Positions 1-9,203 of a stretch of DNA of 64,000 nucleotides are shown piece after piece; position 1 is the stretch's first letter; the number at the start of each line of letters is the position of its first letter. Below the pieces are notes generated by a model. It had not been told where the DNA came from. It searched no databases and saw nothing but the letters and a program-made list of their open reading frames with translations. Origin of the DNA: Puia dinghuensis. GTDB lineage: Bacteria > Bacteroidota > Bacteroidia > Chitinophagales > Chitinophagaceae. The DNA lies in NCBI RefSeq assembly GCF_014642875.1, contig NZ_BMJC01000005.1, forward strand, positions 715,813 through 779,812. Direction: 5' to 3'. The position numbers and the translations under genes were made by a program.

Positions 1-115
1 CCAGCAACACCAGCCCTACAACGGCGACATTGCGGATCGCGGTCTTACTCGTCGTAAAAATGCCGCTAAACATCATGACGATTCCCCAAACAGCAGAGAG
101 CAAAATTGCATTCAT
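1..115 (-). CDS. nuoN: NADH-quinone oxidoreductase subunit N, N-terminal part (cut by window edge)
   Basis: Only the first 38 codons are inside the window; the gene runs off the left edge. The start ATG is at 115-113, three bases after the nuoM stop codon. The visible peptide begins MNAILLSAVWGIVMM and is a hydrophobic first helix, as expected for the antiporter-like complex I subunit N. Identity rests on this N-terminus and on its place as the last gene of an otherwise complete nuoA-M series. NuoN is one of the three large proton-pumping membrane subunits. Confidence 0.85.
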   Translation of the reverse strand, partial: MNAILLSAVWGIVMMFSGIFTTSKTAIRNVAVVGLVLL

Positions 116-118
116 ACT

Positions 119-1585
119 TTACTTATAATTCATCTTAGTCAAAATAAAATCTGCCGCATCCTTCGTCAACTCCAACACCGGCTTCGGATAAACCCCGATA
201 AAAACGATCATCACCACAATCACTCCAAGCGCCACCTTCTCATTCAACCGGATATCCACCGCCTTCTCCGTCAGCGCATTCGTCTTGCCATAGAACACCC
301 CCTGGATCATCTTCAACGTATACACCGCCGACAAGATCACCGACAACATCGCCACCGCCGTAAACACCACATTATACTGCGTTGCAGTGGAAGTGAACAC
401 CCCGCTGAACAGCAGAAACTCCCCGACAAACGCATTGGTCAACGGCAACGCCACATTCGCCAGCGCAACGATCACCAGCAATATCGCCAGACCCGGCGCC
501 TTCGTCGCCAGCCCGCCCAATTGGGAGATCTTCCTCGTCCCAAACTGCCGCTCTATCAGGTCGACGACTATCCACATCCCCAGTATATTGATCCCGTGAT
601 TGAACATCTGGATCATCACCCCCTGCATCCCGCTCTGATCCGTCGCAAAGATCGCCAGCGCCATCAGGCCAACGTGCGCGATCGAAGAATAAGCCACCAG
701 CCGCTTCAGATCGTCCTGCTTCATCGCGATCAGCGACGCATAGACCATCCCGATGATACACGCAACACTCACCGTATCTCCCCAGGCCCAGGTGCCGATG
801 GGCAGGACAGGCGCCAGCCAGCGGATCACCCCGAATACCCCCATCTTCACCATGATCGCACTCAGCACCATCGTCGTCGCGGTCGGCGACTGCTCATACG
901 TATCGGGCTGCCAGGTATGCAACGGCCATATCGGCATCTTTATCGCAAACGCCACAAACAGCAGCCAGAACACCCAGGTCTGATCGCTGTTCGAGATCGT
1001 CGACCGTAGCTTATAAAAGGACTCCATCGAGAAGCTATGATCCGGCGTATGGAAATAGAGCCAGATGATCCCGACCAGCATCAGCAGACTCCCAACGAAC
1101 GTATAAACAAAGAATTTGAACGTAGCCGCGATCCGCCGCTCTCCGCCCCACTGGGAGCAAAGGAAATACACGGGGATCAGCGCCAGCTCCCAGAAGAAGT
1201 AGAACAACAACGCATCCGTCGCCACGAATACCCCCAGCAGACCCGCCTGTGACAACAACATCAGCGCGTAAAAATTCCACGCCCGTTTGTACTGATCCCG
1301 CCACGTGGCGATAAAGATCAGCGGGAAGCTCACCGCCGTCAGCAGGCTCAGGATAAGGCTAAGCCCGTCCAGGCCCACGGCAAACCGGCTTCCGAGATCT
1401 GGCAGCCATTCGACATTGGCTTGCAAAAGCGGACTCGTCTTGTCAACACCCACGCCCCACAACGTAACGGCAAGCGTCACCAGGGACGACAACAACGCCC
1501 AGCCCCGGGCCGTTTTCTCACTTCGGAGAAAGAACCCCAAAAGCCCGGACACCAGCGGAATGACGATCAGTAGAACAGGAATCAT
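119..1585 (-). CDS. nuoM: NADH-quinone oxidoreductase subunit M
   Basis: Antiporter-like membrane subunit of complex I, 488 residues and hydrophobic throughout, predicted about 14 helices. The residues expected for proton transfer are present: Glu133 in FFWELALIP, Lys216 in FAIKMPIWPLHTW with His223, and Lys247 in AIMVKMG. Length is normal for the family. It starts at an ATG nine bases after nuoL ends, so the two are surely on one transcript, and nuoN follows three bases downstream. No sign of truncation or frameshift. Confidence 0.97.
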   Translation of the reverse strand: MIPVLLIVIPLVSGLLGFFLRSEKTARGWALLSSLVTLAVTLWGVGVDKTSPLLQANVEWLPDLGSRFAVGLDGLSLILSLLTAVSFPLIFIATWRDQYKRAWNFYALMLLSQAGLLGVFVATDALLFYFFWELALIPVYFLCSQWGGERRIAATFKFFVYTFVGSLLMLVGIIWLYFHTPDHSFSMESFYKLRSTISNSDQTWVFWLLFVAFAIKMPIWPLHTWQPDTYEQSPTATTMVLSAIMVKMGVFGVIRWLAPVLPIGTWAWGDTVSVACIIGMVYASLIAMKQDDLKRLVAYSSIAHVGLMALAIFATDQSGMQGVMIQMFNHGINILGMWIVVDLIERQFGTRKISQLGGLATKAPGLAILLVIVALANVALPLTNAFVGEFLLFSGVFTSTATQYNVVFTAVAMLSVILSAVYTLKMIQGVFYGKTNALTEKAVDIRLNEKVALGVIVVMIVFIGVYPKPVLELTKDAADFILTKMNYK

Positions 1586-1594
1586 AAATATCTT

Positions 1595-3511
1595 TTAATG
1601 TCCAACAACAGCCTTTGTAACAGTACCACTTCCACCTGAGAACAACTCTACTAAAAATAAAATAAGGATACCCAGCACCATCAACAGCACATACCCCCCA
1701 ACCTGCCCGCTCTGCAACAACCGCAGCTGGCGGCTGCCATACTGCACAAGCCGGCCAACCCCATTCACAATGCCATCGACAATATTTTTATCAAAGAACA
1801 CCAGAAACTGCGCAAGCAGGTCCAGCGGCCGGACAATCATCGCATTATAGAACTCATCCACATACCACTTGTTGGCCAACACCTTCCCAAAACCCGTCGG
1901 CTCGCCCAACTCGGGTTTCTTGCTAAACCGGGCCCACGCTCCAATACTCCCTATCAACGCCAGCACCACGGATGTCGCGATCAGCCCCCACTCCGTCCCC
2001 GAAGCCAGCTCAGCGCCCGTTCCTTCACCGACCACCGGCCCGAGAAACTTCGCCAGCCAATGTGCATTCGGCGCGATCACCGCGGGGATCCCCACAAAAC
2101 CACCTACAACAGAGAGTATAGCCAGCACCCACAGCGGAATGGTCATCGCCGCCGGGCTCTCATGCAGGTGGTGTTCCTGCTCATGCGTCCCGCGGAACTT
2201 CCCTCCAAAGGTCATGGCAAACAGGCGGAACATATAAAAAGCCGTCAGCAGCGCGGTAAACACGCCTACGGCATAATAAACCGGGTTCTTCGCATACGCC
2301 GCCGTCAGTATCTCATCTTTCGAAAAGAATCCCGCGAACGGCGGGATACCCGCAATGGCGATACATCCGATAAAGAACGTTCCCGTCGTTTGCGGCAGCG
2401 CCTTGCGCAGGCCGCCCATCTTCCGGATATCCTGCTCCCCTCCCATGGCATGGATCACCGAGCCCGCACCAAGGAACAACAACGCCTTGAAGAAGGCGTG
2501 TGTCATCACATGAAATACAGCGCCTGTGTAGGCGCCGACGCCAAGCCCGAGGAACATATAACCCAGCTGACTCACCGTCGAATAAGCCAGAACCTTCTTA
2601 ATATCATTTTGCTTCAGCGCTATCGTCGCCGCCAGTAATGCCGTCGCCAGACCGATCACCGCGACCACCGTCTGCGTCACCGGCGCCAGATCGTATAGGA
2701 CATGGCTTCGGGCGATCATATAGATCCCCGCCGTCACCATCGTAGCAGCATGGATCAAGGCAGACACGGGGGTCGGACCCGCCATCGCATCCGGCAACCA
2801 CGTGTACAACGGTATCTGTGCCGACTTACCCGTCGCGCCCACAAAGAGCAACAGCGTTATCACCGTTGCAGCACCCGTAGACAAGGTCGACGCCTTCCCA
2901 AACACCTCATCAAAGCTCACCGACCCAAACTTGTTCACCATGTAAAATATCGCGATCAGGAAAGCCACGTCACCGATCCGGTTCATGATAAACGCCTTCC
3001 TCGCGGCATCATCATAATCCGTGTTTTGAAACCAGTAGCCGATCAGCAGGTACGAACAAAGACCTACACCTTCCCAACCGATGAAAAGAATAATAAAATT
3101 CGCGCCCAGCACCAGCAGCAGCATCGAGAAAACGAACAGGTTTAGATAGGAAAAATACCGCGCAAACTGCGGGGCATTCTCTTCGTGCATATACGCCGTG
3201 GAATACAAGTGGATCAGAAAACCGACACCCGTAATGATCAGTAAGAACAAGGCCGAGAGTGAATCCACCTGGAAAGCAAACGGGATCGACAGTTTGCCCA
3301 CGCTGATAAAGTCGAACAAGGTCACCACCACCGGTTGGAAGCCCTCCTGGCGCACCTCGCCAAAGATCAACAAGCTAACCACAAACGCCCCCAGCACCGT
3401 ACCGCTCCCGATGATCCCGGTCAGCGATTTGGATAATTGATTCCTGAAGAGCCCATTGATCAGAAATCCAGCAAGGGGCAACGCAGGCACCAGCCAAACT
3501 AATTGTGTCAT
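1595..3511 (-). CDS. nuoL: NADH-quinone oxidoreductase subunit L
   Basis: Largest antiporter-like subunit of complex I, 638 residues. The discontinuous-helix region and pump residues are visible: Glu147 in FIGWEGVGLCSYLL, Lys229 in GATGKSAQIPLYTWLPDAM, and His254 in SALIHAATMVTAG. The C-terminal part holds the long lateral helix and a final membrane anchor. The gene is preceded by a 57-base gap after nuoK that is mostly one GC-rich hairpin (3530-3567), the only sizeable structured spacer seen inside the operon. Confidence 0.97.
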   Translation of the reverse strand: MTQLVWLVPALPLAGFLINGLFRNQLSKSLTGIIGSGTVLGAFVVSLLIFGEVRQEGFQPVVVTLFDFISVGKLSIPFAFQVDSLSALFLLIITGVGFLIHLYSTAYMHEENAPQFARYFSYLNLFVFSMLLLVLGANFIILFIGWEGVGLCSYLLIGYWFQNTDYDDAARKAFIMNRIGDVAFLIAIFYMVNKFGSVSFDEVFGKASTLSTGAATVITLLLFVGATGKSAQIPLYTWLPDAMAGPTPVSALIHAATMVTAGIYMIARSHVLYDLAPVTQTVVAVIGLATALLAATIALKQNDIKKVLAYSTVSQLGYMFLGLGVGAYTGAVFHVMTHAFFKALLFLGAGSVIHAMGGEQDIRKMGGLRKALPQTTGTFFIGCIAIAGIPPFAGFFSKDEILTAAYAKNPVYYAVGVFTALLTAFYMFRLFAMTFGGKFRGTHEQEHHLHESPAAMTIPLWVLAILSVVGGFVGIPAVIAPNAHWLAKFLGPVVGEGTGAELASGTEWGLIATSVVLALIGSIGAWARFSKKPELGEPTGFGKVLANKWYVDEFYNAMIVRPLDLLAQFLVFFDKNIVDGIVNGVGRLVQYGSRQLRLLQSGQVGGYVLLMVLGILILFLVELFSGGSGTVTKAVVGH

Positions 3512-3529
3512 ATATGTTTTAATCTATTT

Positions 3530-3567
3530 CCCCTGCGCCCCGGCTTCGCCGGGGCCGCAGCCAGGGG
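3530..3567 (-). other. Intercistronic hairpin between nuoK and nuoL
   Basis: An inverted repeat built from CCCCT/AGGGG outside and CCCCGGC/GCCGGGG inside around a TTC/GAA loop. It starts one base after the nuoK stop and ends 18 bases before the nuoL ATG. No T-run follows on the minus strand, so it does not look like an intrinsic terminator; it may be an RNA-processing or stability element. Confidence 0.6.
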
Positions 3568-3568
3568 T

Positions 3569-3898
3569 CTAATGTTTCAAACGATTCAGGAAATTCACGT
3601 CTATCGAATGCGTATTCCGGTACATCATCACGATGATGGCCAGCCCCACACTCACCTCCGCCGCCGCTACCACCATGATAAAGAAGACGAACAACTGCGC
3701 GTCGATACCCGCACTGGGCATAGCGGCAGACATCGCATGGTAATGCATCTTCGAGAAAGCCACCAGCAGCAGGTTCACCGCATTCAGCATCAATTCCACG
3801 CACATGAAGATAATAATCGCATTACGGCGCGTCAGCACACCGGCCACCCCGATGCAAAACAACGCCACAGACAGGAAAATATAGTAGTTTATCGGCAT
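3569..3898 (-). CDS. nuoK: NADH-quinone oxidoreductase subunit K
   Basis: Small membrane subunit of complex I, 109 residues with three predicted helices. Both conserved intramembrane glutamates are present, Glu35 in [14 protein letters not shown] and Glu81 in [12 protein letters not shown], which belong to the proton path linking the quinone site to the pumps. Nine bases separate it from the upstream nuoJ stop. The gene is followed at once by the 3530-3567 hairpin. Confidence 0.97.
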   Translation of the reverse strand: MPINYYIFLSVALFCIGVAGVLTRRNAIIIFMCVELMLNAVNLLLVAFSKMHYHAMSAAMPSAGIDAQLFVFFIMVVAAAEVSVGLAIIVMMYRNTHSIDVNFLNRLKH

Positions 3899-3906
3899 AG
3901 TAAAAA

Positions 3907-4449
3907 TTAGCCCCCGTACTTCTGCGAACCCAGGGTCGTCTTGTCTTCTTCCGCCTTCTTACCAATCACCACAACCCCCACCATCGCACTAAGGAACAAC
4001 ACGCTCGAGATCTCGAACGGAACAACATAATCCTTGAACAACACCAGACCCAGATTATGGATAAGCCCGATATCCCCCTTACCCATCTCCGCCATCTGCG
4101 CCTTCAGATCGGCCTTCTTCAACGCCGCCACCAGCACCAGCAGCAACGCTCCGCCCGTTACGACCCCCGCGATCTTCAGCCACCTGTTCTTCTGCGGCTC
4201 CGTATCCGCGTTCAGGTTCATCAACATAAAGACGAAAAGGAAAAGCACCATGATGGCGCCGGCATAGACGATCAGGTTCACTATCGCTAAAAACTGCGCA
4301 TCCAGCAGAATATAATGGCCCGAGATCGCCACAAAAACAACGATCAGCCACAGCACACTGTGTACGGGGTTCTTGCTCGTCACCACCAGTATCGCGCCAA
4401 GGATAGCCAGTATGCTTAAAAACCAGAACAATAGTTGCGTAGTACCCAT
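3907..4449 (-). CDS. nuoJ: NADH-quinone oxidoreductase subunit J
   Basis: Membrane subunit of complex I, 180 residues. Five hydrophobic helices are apparent; the third contains [19 protein letters not shown], the typical NuoJ core with its pi-bulge Tyr-Ala-Gly. The C-terminal tail is charged and soluble, ending [14 protein letters not shown]. Its place between nuoI and nuoK is the standard order. No anomaly is visible. Confidence 0.96.
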   Translation of the reverse strand: MGTTQLLFWFLSILAILGAILVVTSKNPVHSVLWLIVVFVAISGHYILLDAQFLAIVNLIVYAGAIMVLFLFVFMLMNLNADTEPQKNRWLKIAGVVTGGALLLVLVAALKKADLKAQMAEMGKGDIGLIHNLGLVLFKDYVVPFEISSVLFLSAMVGVVVIGKKAEEDKTTLGSQKYGG

Positions 4450-4495
4450 ATAAAATTTTATGTCTGACCTTCGGTCGATCCGCTTCCAGCGGCTC

Positions 4496-5032
4496 CTAAT
4501 GTCTTTGTCCTTTTGCCTTTGCGTACTCTTCCGGCTGCGTCACCGGATCGGGAATCAGCAGCTCATCCTTCCCATAAATAAACCCTTTCCGCGTATAGTT
4601 CGACGGAGCAAACGTCTCCGACAAATAGATCGCATCCTTCGGACAGGCCTCTTCACAAAGGCCGCAGAAAATACACCGCAGCATATTGATCTCATACTTC
4701 GCCGCATACTTCTCCTCCCGGTACAGGTTCTCCTCGCCGGGCAGCCGCTCAGCCGCCTCCATGGTGATCGCCTCGGCAGGACAGGCTACAGCACAAAGCC
4801 CGCAGGCCGTACACCGCTCACGACCCTGCTCATCCCGGTTCAACACATGCAATCCGCGGAAGACAGGGCTAAAAGGCCGCTGCTTCTCCGGATAATTCAC
4901 CGTGGGCTTCTTCTTGAACATATGCCCGAAGGTGATCGACATCCCCTTCGCTATCGCCGGGAGATACATCTTCTCCCACATCGTCATCGGCTTGCGGTCA
5001 ACCGCTTTCGCCCGGCTCGTTAATGGTTGCAT
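4496..5032 (-). CDS. nuoI: NADH-quinone oxidoreductase subunit I (two [4Fe-4S] clusters)
   Basis: Peripheral-arm subunit of complex I, 178 residues, carrying clusters N6a and N6b. Two ferredoxin motifs are clear: Cys74-77-80-84 in CTACGLCAVACP and Cys120-123-126-130 in CIFCGLCEEACP. The N-terminal region (residues 20-50) is amphipathic and basic as expected for contact with the membrane arm. The gap to nuoH is 53 bases and contains a promoter-like pair (5052-5082), so nuoI-N may also be transcribed separately from nuoA-H. Confidence 0.97.
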   Translation of the reverse strand: MQPLTSRAKAVDRKPMTMWEKMYLPAIAKGMSITFGHMFKKKPTVNYPEKQRPFSPVFRGLHVLNRDEQGRERCTACGLCAVACPAEAITMEAAERLPGEENLYREEKYAAKYEINMLRCIFCGLCEEACPKDAIYLSETFAPSNYTRKGFIYGKDELLIPDPVTQPEEYAKAKGQRH

Positions 5033-5051
5033 ATAATTAGTTTAACGTTCG

Positions 5052-5082
5052 CAAAAGTATTTTTCTCGTTTCAATCCACCAA
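5052..5082 (-). promoter_or_regulatory. Predicted internal promoter ahead of nuoI
   Basis: On the minus strand TTG (5082-5080) is followed after 20 bases by TACTTTTG (5059-5052), a match to the Bacteroidota form TTG-N17-23-TAnnTTTG. It lies in the nuoH-nuoI gap, 20 bases before the nuoI ATG. Promoter activity is inferred from pattern only. Confidence 0.55.
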
Positions 5083-5085
5083 CTT

Positions 5086-6144
5086 TTATCCGCGCCATAG
5101 CACAATCGCCCCCGTCGCCAGCATATTGAACAACGCCAGCGGAATAAGCACATGCCACCCCAATTTCATCAACTGATCATATCTAAACCTCGGAATCGTC
5201 CAGCGCACCCACATAAAGAAGAAGATAAAGATGATGATCTTCGCAAACAGACTCACTATCTGTAAGATCGCCACCGGGTTCTGCCCGATATGCTGTGCCA
5301 GCGTAGCATCATTCACAAACGGAATATCATATCCACCCCAATACAACGTCGCCATCACGGCGCTGCTCACAAACATATTGACATACTCGGCAAAGAGATA
5401 GAATCCCAGTTTCATCGAAGAATACTCCAGGTGATATCCCATGTTCAATTCACTCTCGGCCTCCGACAGGTCGAACGGCGTCCGGTTACACTCTGCAAAA
5501 GCGCAGATAAGAAAGATCAGGAAGCCCAACGGCTGCACCAGCACGTAATAATAATGCGCTTGTTGCTGCTCCACGATCGTTCGCAGGCTCAGCGACCCGC
5601 TGATCATCAGCAATGCAATGATGGACAAGCCCATCGCCAGCTCATACGAGATGATCTGCGACGCGCCCCGGATGGCCGCCAGCAGGGAGAATTTGTTATT
5701 GGACGCCCAACCCCCGATCATGATCCCATACACCCCCATGCTCACCACACCGAATATATACAGGATGCCGATGTTGACATCCGCAATCTGCATCGAAATA
5801 TCCCGGCCCCAAAGATGGAAATGGCTGCTCCACGGCACCACGGCGCTCGTCATCATCGCCGTCAGCATCGCCAGACCCGGACCCAGTACAAAGAGGAAGC
5901 GGCTCGAACTCAGCGGAACGATCTCCTCCTTCATAAAGAGCTTCAACCCGTCGGCCAGGGGCTGCAAAATACCCCCCGGACCCGCCCGGTTCGGCCCCCG
6001 CCGGTCCTGCATAAAAGCCGCTACCTTCCGTTCGCCCCAGGTCTCATACATCGCGACCAGCAGCGACACACTGATAATGATCAATATCAGCACAGCCTTC
6101 TCTAACAATAAAGCCCAATCAAAAGCCAGTAACGTTAAATGCAT
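5086..6144 (-). CDS. nuoH: NADH-quinone oxidoreductase subunit H
   Basis: Membrane subunit that forms much of the quinone chamber, 352 residues from the ATG at 6144. A TTG two codons upstream is less likely because it would overlap the nuoG stop. Signature stretches are present: ERKVAAFMQDRRGPNRAGP in the first loop and RTPFDLSEAESELNMGYHLE with the acidic quinone-site residues. About eight helices are predicted. Two bases separate it from nuoG. Confidence 0.97.
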   Translation of the reverse strand: MHLTLLAFDWALLLEKAVLILIIISVSLLVAMYETWGERKVAAFMQDRRGPNRAGPGGILQPLADGLKLFMKEEIVPLSSSRFLFVLGPGLAMLTAMMTSAVVPWSSHFHLWGRDISMQIADVNIGILYIFGVVSMGVYGIMIGGWASNNKFSLLAAIRGASQIISYELAMGLSIIALLMISGSLSLRTIVEQQQAHYYYVLVQPLGFLIFLICAFAECNRTPFDLSEAESELNMGYHLEYSSMKLGFYLFAEYVNMFVSSAVMATLYWGGYDIPFVNDATLAQHIGQNPVAILQIVSLFAKIIIFIFFFMWVRWTIPRFRYDQLMKLGWHVLIPLALFNMLATGAIVLWRG

Positions 6145-6146
6145 TA

Positions 6147-7238
6147 TCAATCATTTTTAAAATCCGTGGAATGTGCAGGCCCCTCGATCTTCGACAAATC
6201 TATATCCGGTCTATTGACTTCACTCACCGAATGAATATCCATCAGCAGTTTCGGCTTCCGTCCATCCAGCACATCGTACAACACCTCTTGCGGCCGCTGA
6301 ACCCCGACATAATGGCCCTGCGAAATAACACTGTGCCGGCTCACCTTCGTCGGACCCTCGATCGTCCAATCGCTCGTCTTCTTTTTTTCGAAGCGGCACT
6401 CGTTACAGATCCAATCCTCGACTTCGCCCCACTGATCCTTGCGGGCCGTGACGCGGAAAACCTCATCGCCCCGGTACCAAAGAGTTACCTTTCCCTTGCA
6501 ACCCGGGTGGTTACAATCGCGATGCGCATCCACGGGCTTGAGGAACCATACCCGGTTCTTGAACCGGAAGGTCTTATCCGTCAACGCCCCCACCGGGCAA
6601 ACATCGATGATATTACCGATAAAATCATTGTCCAATGATTGATGGATGTAGGTCGCAATTTCCGAATGGTCGCCCCGGTCCAACACCCCATGCACCCGCT
6701 TGTTCGTCAGCTGATCGGCCGTAAACACACAGCGATAGCAAAGGATACACCGCGTCATATGTAATTGGATATACGGACCAAGATCGTGCTTCTCGAACGT
6801 CCGGCGGGCAAACTCATACCTGGTGCCCGGCCTGCCGTTCTCATAACTAAGGTCCTGCAGGTGGCACTCGCCCGCCTGGTCACAGATCGGGCAGTCCAGC
6901 GGGTGGTTGATCAGCAGCATCTCGACAACCCCGTTACGCGCATCGATCACCTTCTCGCTTGTGATATTCTTCACCACCATCCCGTCCATCACATTCGTGC
7001 GGCAGGAAGCCACCAGTTTCGGCATCGGCCGCGGGTCCGCCGTGCTACCCGCTGCTACCTCCACCAGACAGGTCCGGCACTTTCCGCCGGTACCCTTCAG
7101 CTTCGAATAATAACACATCGCCGGCGGCGCCACATCTCCCCCGATCTTCCGGGCCGCCTGCAAAATGCTCGTCCCCGGCTCCACTTCTACCGTGATATTG
7201 TCGATCGTTACCTTCAATAATTTCTTTTCTTCAGCCAT
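6147..7238 (-). CDS. nuoG: NADH-quinone oxidoreductase subunit G, short form
   Basis: Iron-sulfur subunit of complex I, 363 residues against roughly 700-900 in proteobacteria: the molybdopterin-fold domain is absent. Visible ligands are Cys42, 54, 57 and 79 for the [2Fe-2S] cluster, His112 with Cys116, 119 and 125 for N5, and Cys164, 167, 170 and 214 for N4. A further four cysteines follow, Cys242, 247, 278 and 281 (DCNHPGC and ICNEC), which could bind zinc or a further cluster. Short NuoG proteins are usual in Bacteroidota, so this is not a truncation. The last four-Cys motif is the only odd part. Confidence 0.93.
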   Translation of the reverse strand: MAEEKKLLKVTIDNITVEVEPGTSILQAARKIGGDVAPPAMCYYSKLKGTGGKCRTCLVEVAAGSTADPRPMPKLVASCRTNVMDGMVVKNITSEKVIDARNGVVEMLLINHPLDCPICDQAGECHLQDLSYENGRPGTRYEFARRTFEKHDLGPYIQLHMTRCILCYRCVFTADQLTNKRVHGVLDRGDHSEIATYIHQSLDNDFIGNIIDVCPVGALTDKTFRFKNRVWFLKPVDAHRDCNHPGCKGKVTLWYRGDEVFRVTARKDQWGEVEDWICNECRFEKKKTSDWTIEGPTKVSRHSVISQGHYVGVQRPQEVLYDVLDGRKPKLLMDIHSVSEVNRPDIDLSKIEGPAHSTDFKND

Positions 7239-7288
7239 GTTTATCTTTTTATAGCCTTGTCAAATCTTCATCGGGGCCAGCCCCCCAC

Positions 7289-8647
7289 CTACGCCGGTGT
7301 CGCAATTTCCAGCGGGTCCGCATAATGCGCCAACCCATAGTTGCGCACCAAACACTCCTGCGGGTTATCCACATGCCACTCGAACTCATCCCGGAAATGC
7401 CGGATAGCCGCCGCAACAGGCCAGGCCGCCGCATCCCCCAGCGGACAGATCGTATTACCCTCTATCTTCCGCTGAATATCCCAAAGCAGATCAATATCAC
7501 TCTTCTTCCCCTTCCCCGTGTCGATATTCTTAAGGATCTTCTCCATCCAGCCCGTCCCTTCCCGGCAGGGCGAACACTGCCCGCAGCTCTCATGCCGGTA
7601 GAAACGCGCCAGCGTCAGCGTATGCTTCACCACACACTGGTCTTCATCCAGCACGATAAAGCCACCCGACCCCATCATCGACCCCTTGGGAAACCCGCCA
7701 TCGGAAAGGCTCTCATAATTCATCATCCGCTTCTCCCCCTTCACCGTCTTCAATAACAAATTCGCCGGCAGGATGGGAACCGACGATCCGCCCGGGATAC
7801 AGGCCTTCAGCCTTTTCCCGTTAGCGATGCCGCCGCAATATTCATCCGAATAAATAAATTCTTCTACCGAGATCGTCATATCGATCTCATACACGCCAGG
7901 CTTATTGATATTCCCGCACGCCGAGATCAGCTTCGTCCCCGTAGACTTGCCCACCCCGATCTTCGCATATTCTTCCCCGCCGATATTCATGATCGGCACT
8001 ACAGCCGCCAGCGTCTCCACATTGTTCACCACCGTCGGGCAATCCCAGGCGCCCCTCACAGCCGGGAACGGCGGCTTGATCCGCGGGTTACCCCGCTTGC
8101 CTTCCAGCGACTCGAGCAGCGCCGTCTCTTCGCCGCAAATATAGGCCCCTGCGCCCCGGTGTACATAGATCTCGCAGTCGAAGCCCGTTCCCAGGATATT
8201 TTTTCCCAGGAACCCAGCCGCCCGAGCCTCCGCTATCGCCTGTTCCAGGATATCGGGGATCCAGGCATACTCGCCCCGGATATAGATATAGGTAGCCTTA
8301 CTGCCAAGAGCATAAGACGAAACGATCAATCCTTCGATCAGCAGGTGCGGGAGGAATTCCATCAGATACCGGTCCTTGAACGTCCCCGGCTCGGACTCAT
8401 CCGCATTACACACCAGGTAACGGGGAACACCCTCGGGTTTCGCAAGAAAACTCCACTTCATCCCTGTCGGAAAGCCCGCACCGCCACGACCCCGCAACCC
8501 GCTCTTCTTCACCTCATCCGTCACCTGGTCGGGCGTCATATTCTTGAGGGCCTTCTCGACACTGGCATACCCACCCTCGCGCCGGTACACCTCGTACCCC
8601 CGGATCCCCGGGACATTCGCCTTCTCTAATAATAACTTCCTTGCCAT
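7289..8647 (-). CDS. nuoF: NADH-quinone oxidoreductase subunit F (NADH/FMN/[4Fe-4S])
   Basis: The NADH-oxidising subunit, 452 residues from the ATG at 8647; a TTG four codons upstream is less likely. It shows the FMN loop GRGGAGFPTG at residues 53-62, the nucleotide region CNADESEPGTFKDR at 80-93, and the cluster N3 ligands Cys356, 359, 362 (SCGQCSPC) and Cys402 (TICPLGD). Electrons pass from FMN through N3 to NuoG. It lies between nuoG and nuoE with short gaps, in the usual order. Confidence 0.97.
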   Translation of the reverse strand: MARKLLLEKANVPGIRGYEVYRREGGYASVEKALKNMTPDQVTDEVKKSGLRGRGGAGFPTGMKWSFLAKPEGVPRYLVCNADESEPGTFKDRYLMEFLPHLLIEGLIVSSYALGSKATYIYIRGEYAWIPDILEQAIAEARAAGFLGKNILGTGFDCEIYVHRGAGAYICGEETALLESLEGKRGNPRIKPPFPAVRGAWDCPTVVNNVETLAAVVPIMNIGGEEYAKIGVGKSTGTKLISACGNINKPGVYEIDMTISVEEFIYSDEYCGGIANGKRLKACIPGGSSVPILPANLLLKTVKGEKRMMNYESLSDGGFPKGSMMGSGGFIVLDEDQCVVKHTLTLARFYRHESCGQCSPCREGTGWMEKILKNIDTGKGKKSDIDLLWDIQRKIEGNTICPLGDAAAWPVAAAIRHFRDEFEWHVDNPQECLVRNYGLAHYADPLEIATPA

Positions 8648-8693
8648 AACAATTTTCAATTTATATAGCGCCGAGCGCAGCGAGGCGCCTAAA

Positions 8694-9194
8694 CTAATTA
8701 TTCGCCGCCGCGGTCCTCCGGCATTCTTCGATAATTTGATCCACCTTCTCCGGCGTCAGATGTTCCCGGAAATGTTTGCCCAGCTGCATCATCGGAGCAT
8801 ACCCACAGGCGCCAAGACATTCCACCGTTTTCAGCGTAAACAACCCATCCGGCGTCGTCTCACCAACCCCGATCCCTAATTTCTTCTTGATATAGTCGAT
8901 AATATCATCACTCCCGCGAAGCATACAGGGCCCAGTCTGGCAAACCTCGAACATATACCGGCCCACCGGCTTCAGGTTATACATCGAATAGAAGGTCGCC
9001 ACCTCATATACCTCTATAGGCTCCAGCTTGAGCAGGGTCGCAACATAATCCATCGTCTCCACACTCAGCCAACCTCCGAACTCTTCCTGTGCCAGATGCA
9101 GCACAGGCAGCAGGGCGCTCTTCTGCTTCCCCTCGGGATAGCGGCCGACAATCTCGTTCACCTTCTTTAGCTTCTCGTCTGAAAATTGTACCAT
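8694..9194 (-). CDS. nuoE: NADH-quinone oxidoreductase subunit E ([2Fe-2S])
   Basis: Thioredoxin-fold [2Fe-2S] subunit of the NADH module, 166 residues. The four ligands are Cys85 and Cys90 (CQTGPC) and Cys126 and Cys130 (CLGAC). The helical N-terminus with YPEGKQKSALLPVLHLAQE is typical. The nuoD stop lies nine bases upstream. Nothing unusual. Confidence 0.96.
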   Translation of the reverse strand: MVQFSDEKLKKVNEIVGRYPEGKQKSALLPVLHLAQEEFGGWLSVETMDYVATLLKLEPIEVYEVATFYSMYNLKPVGRYMFEVCQTGPCMLRGSDDIIDYIKKKLGIGVGETTPDGLFTLKTVECLGACGYAPMMQLGKHFREHLTPEKVDQIIEECRRTAAANN

Positions 9195-9203
9195 AATAAT
9201 ATC

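Noticed and set aside
5290..6105. Long plus-strand frames across the nuo operon
   Set aside because: All lie antisense to recognised complex I subunits and have Arg/His-rich, motif-free products.
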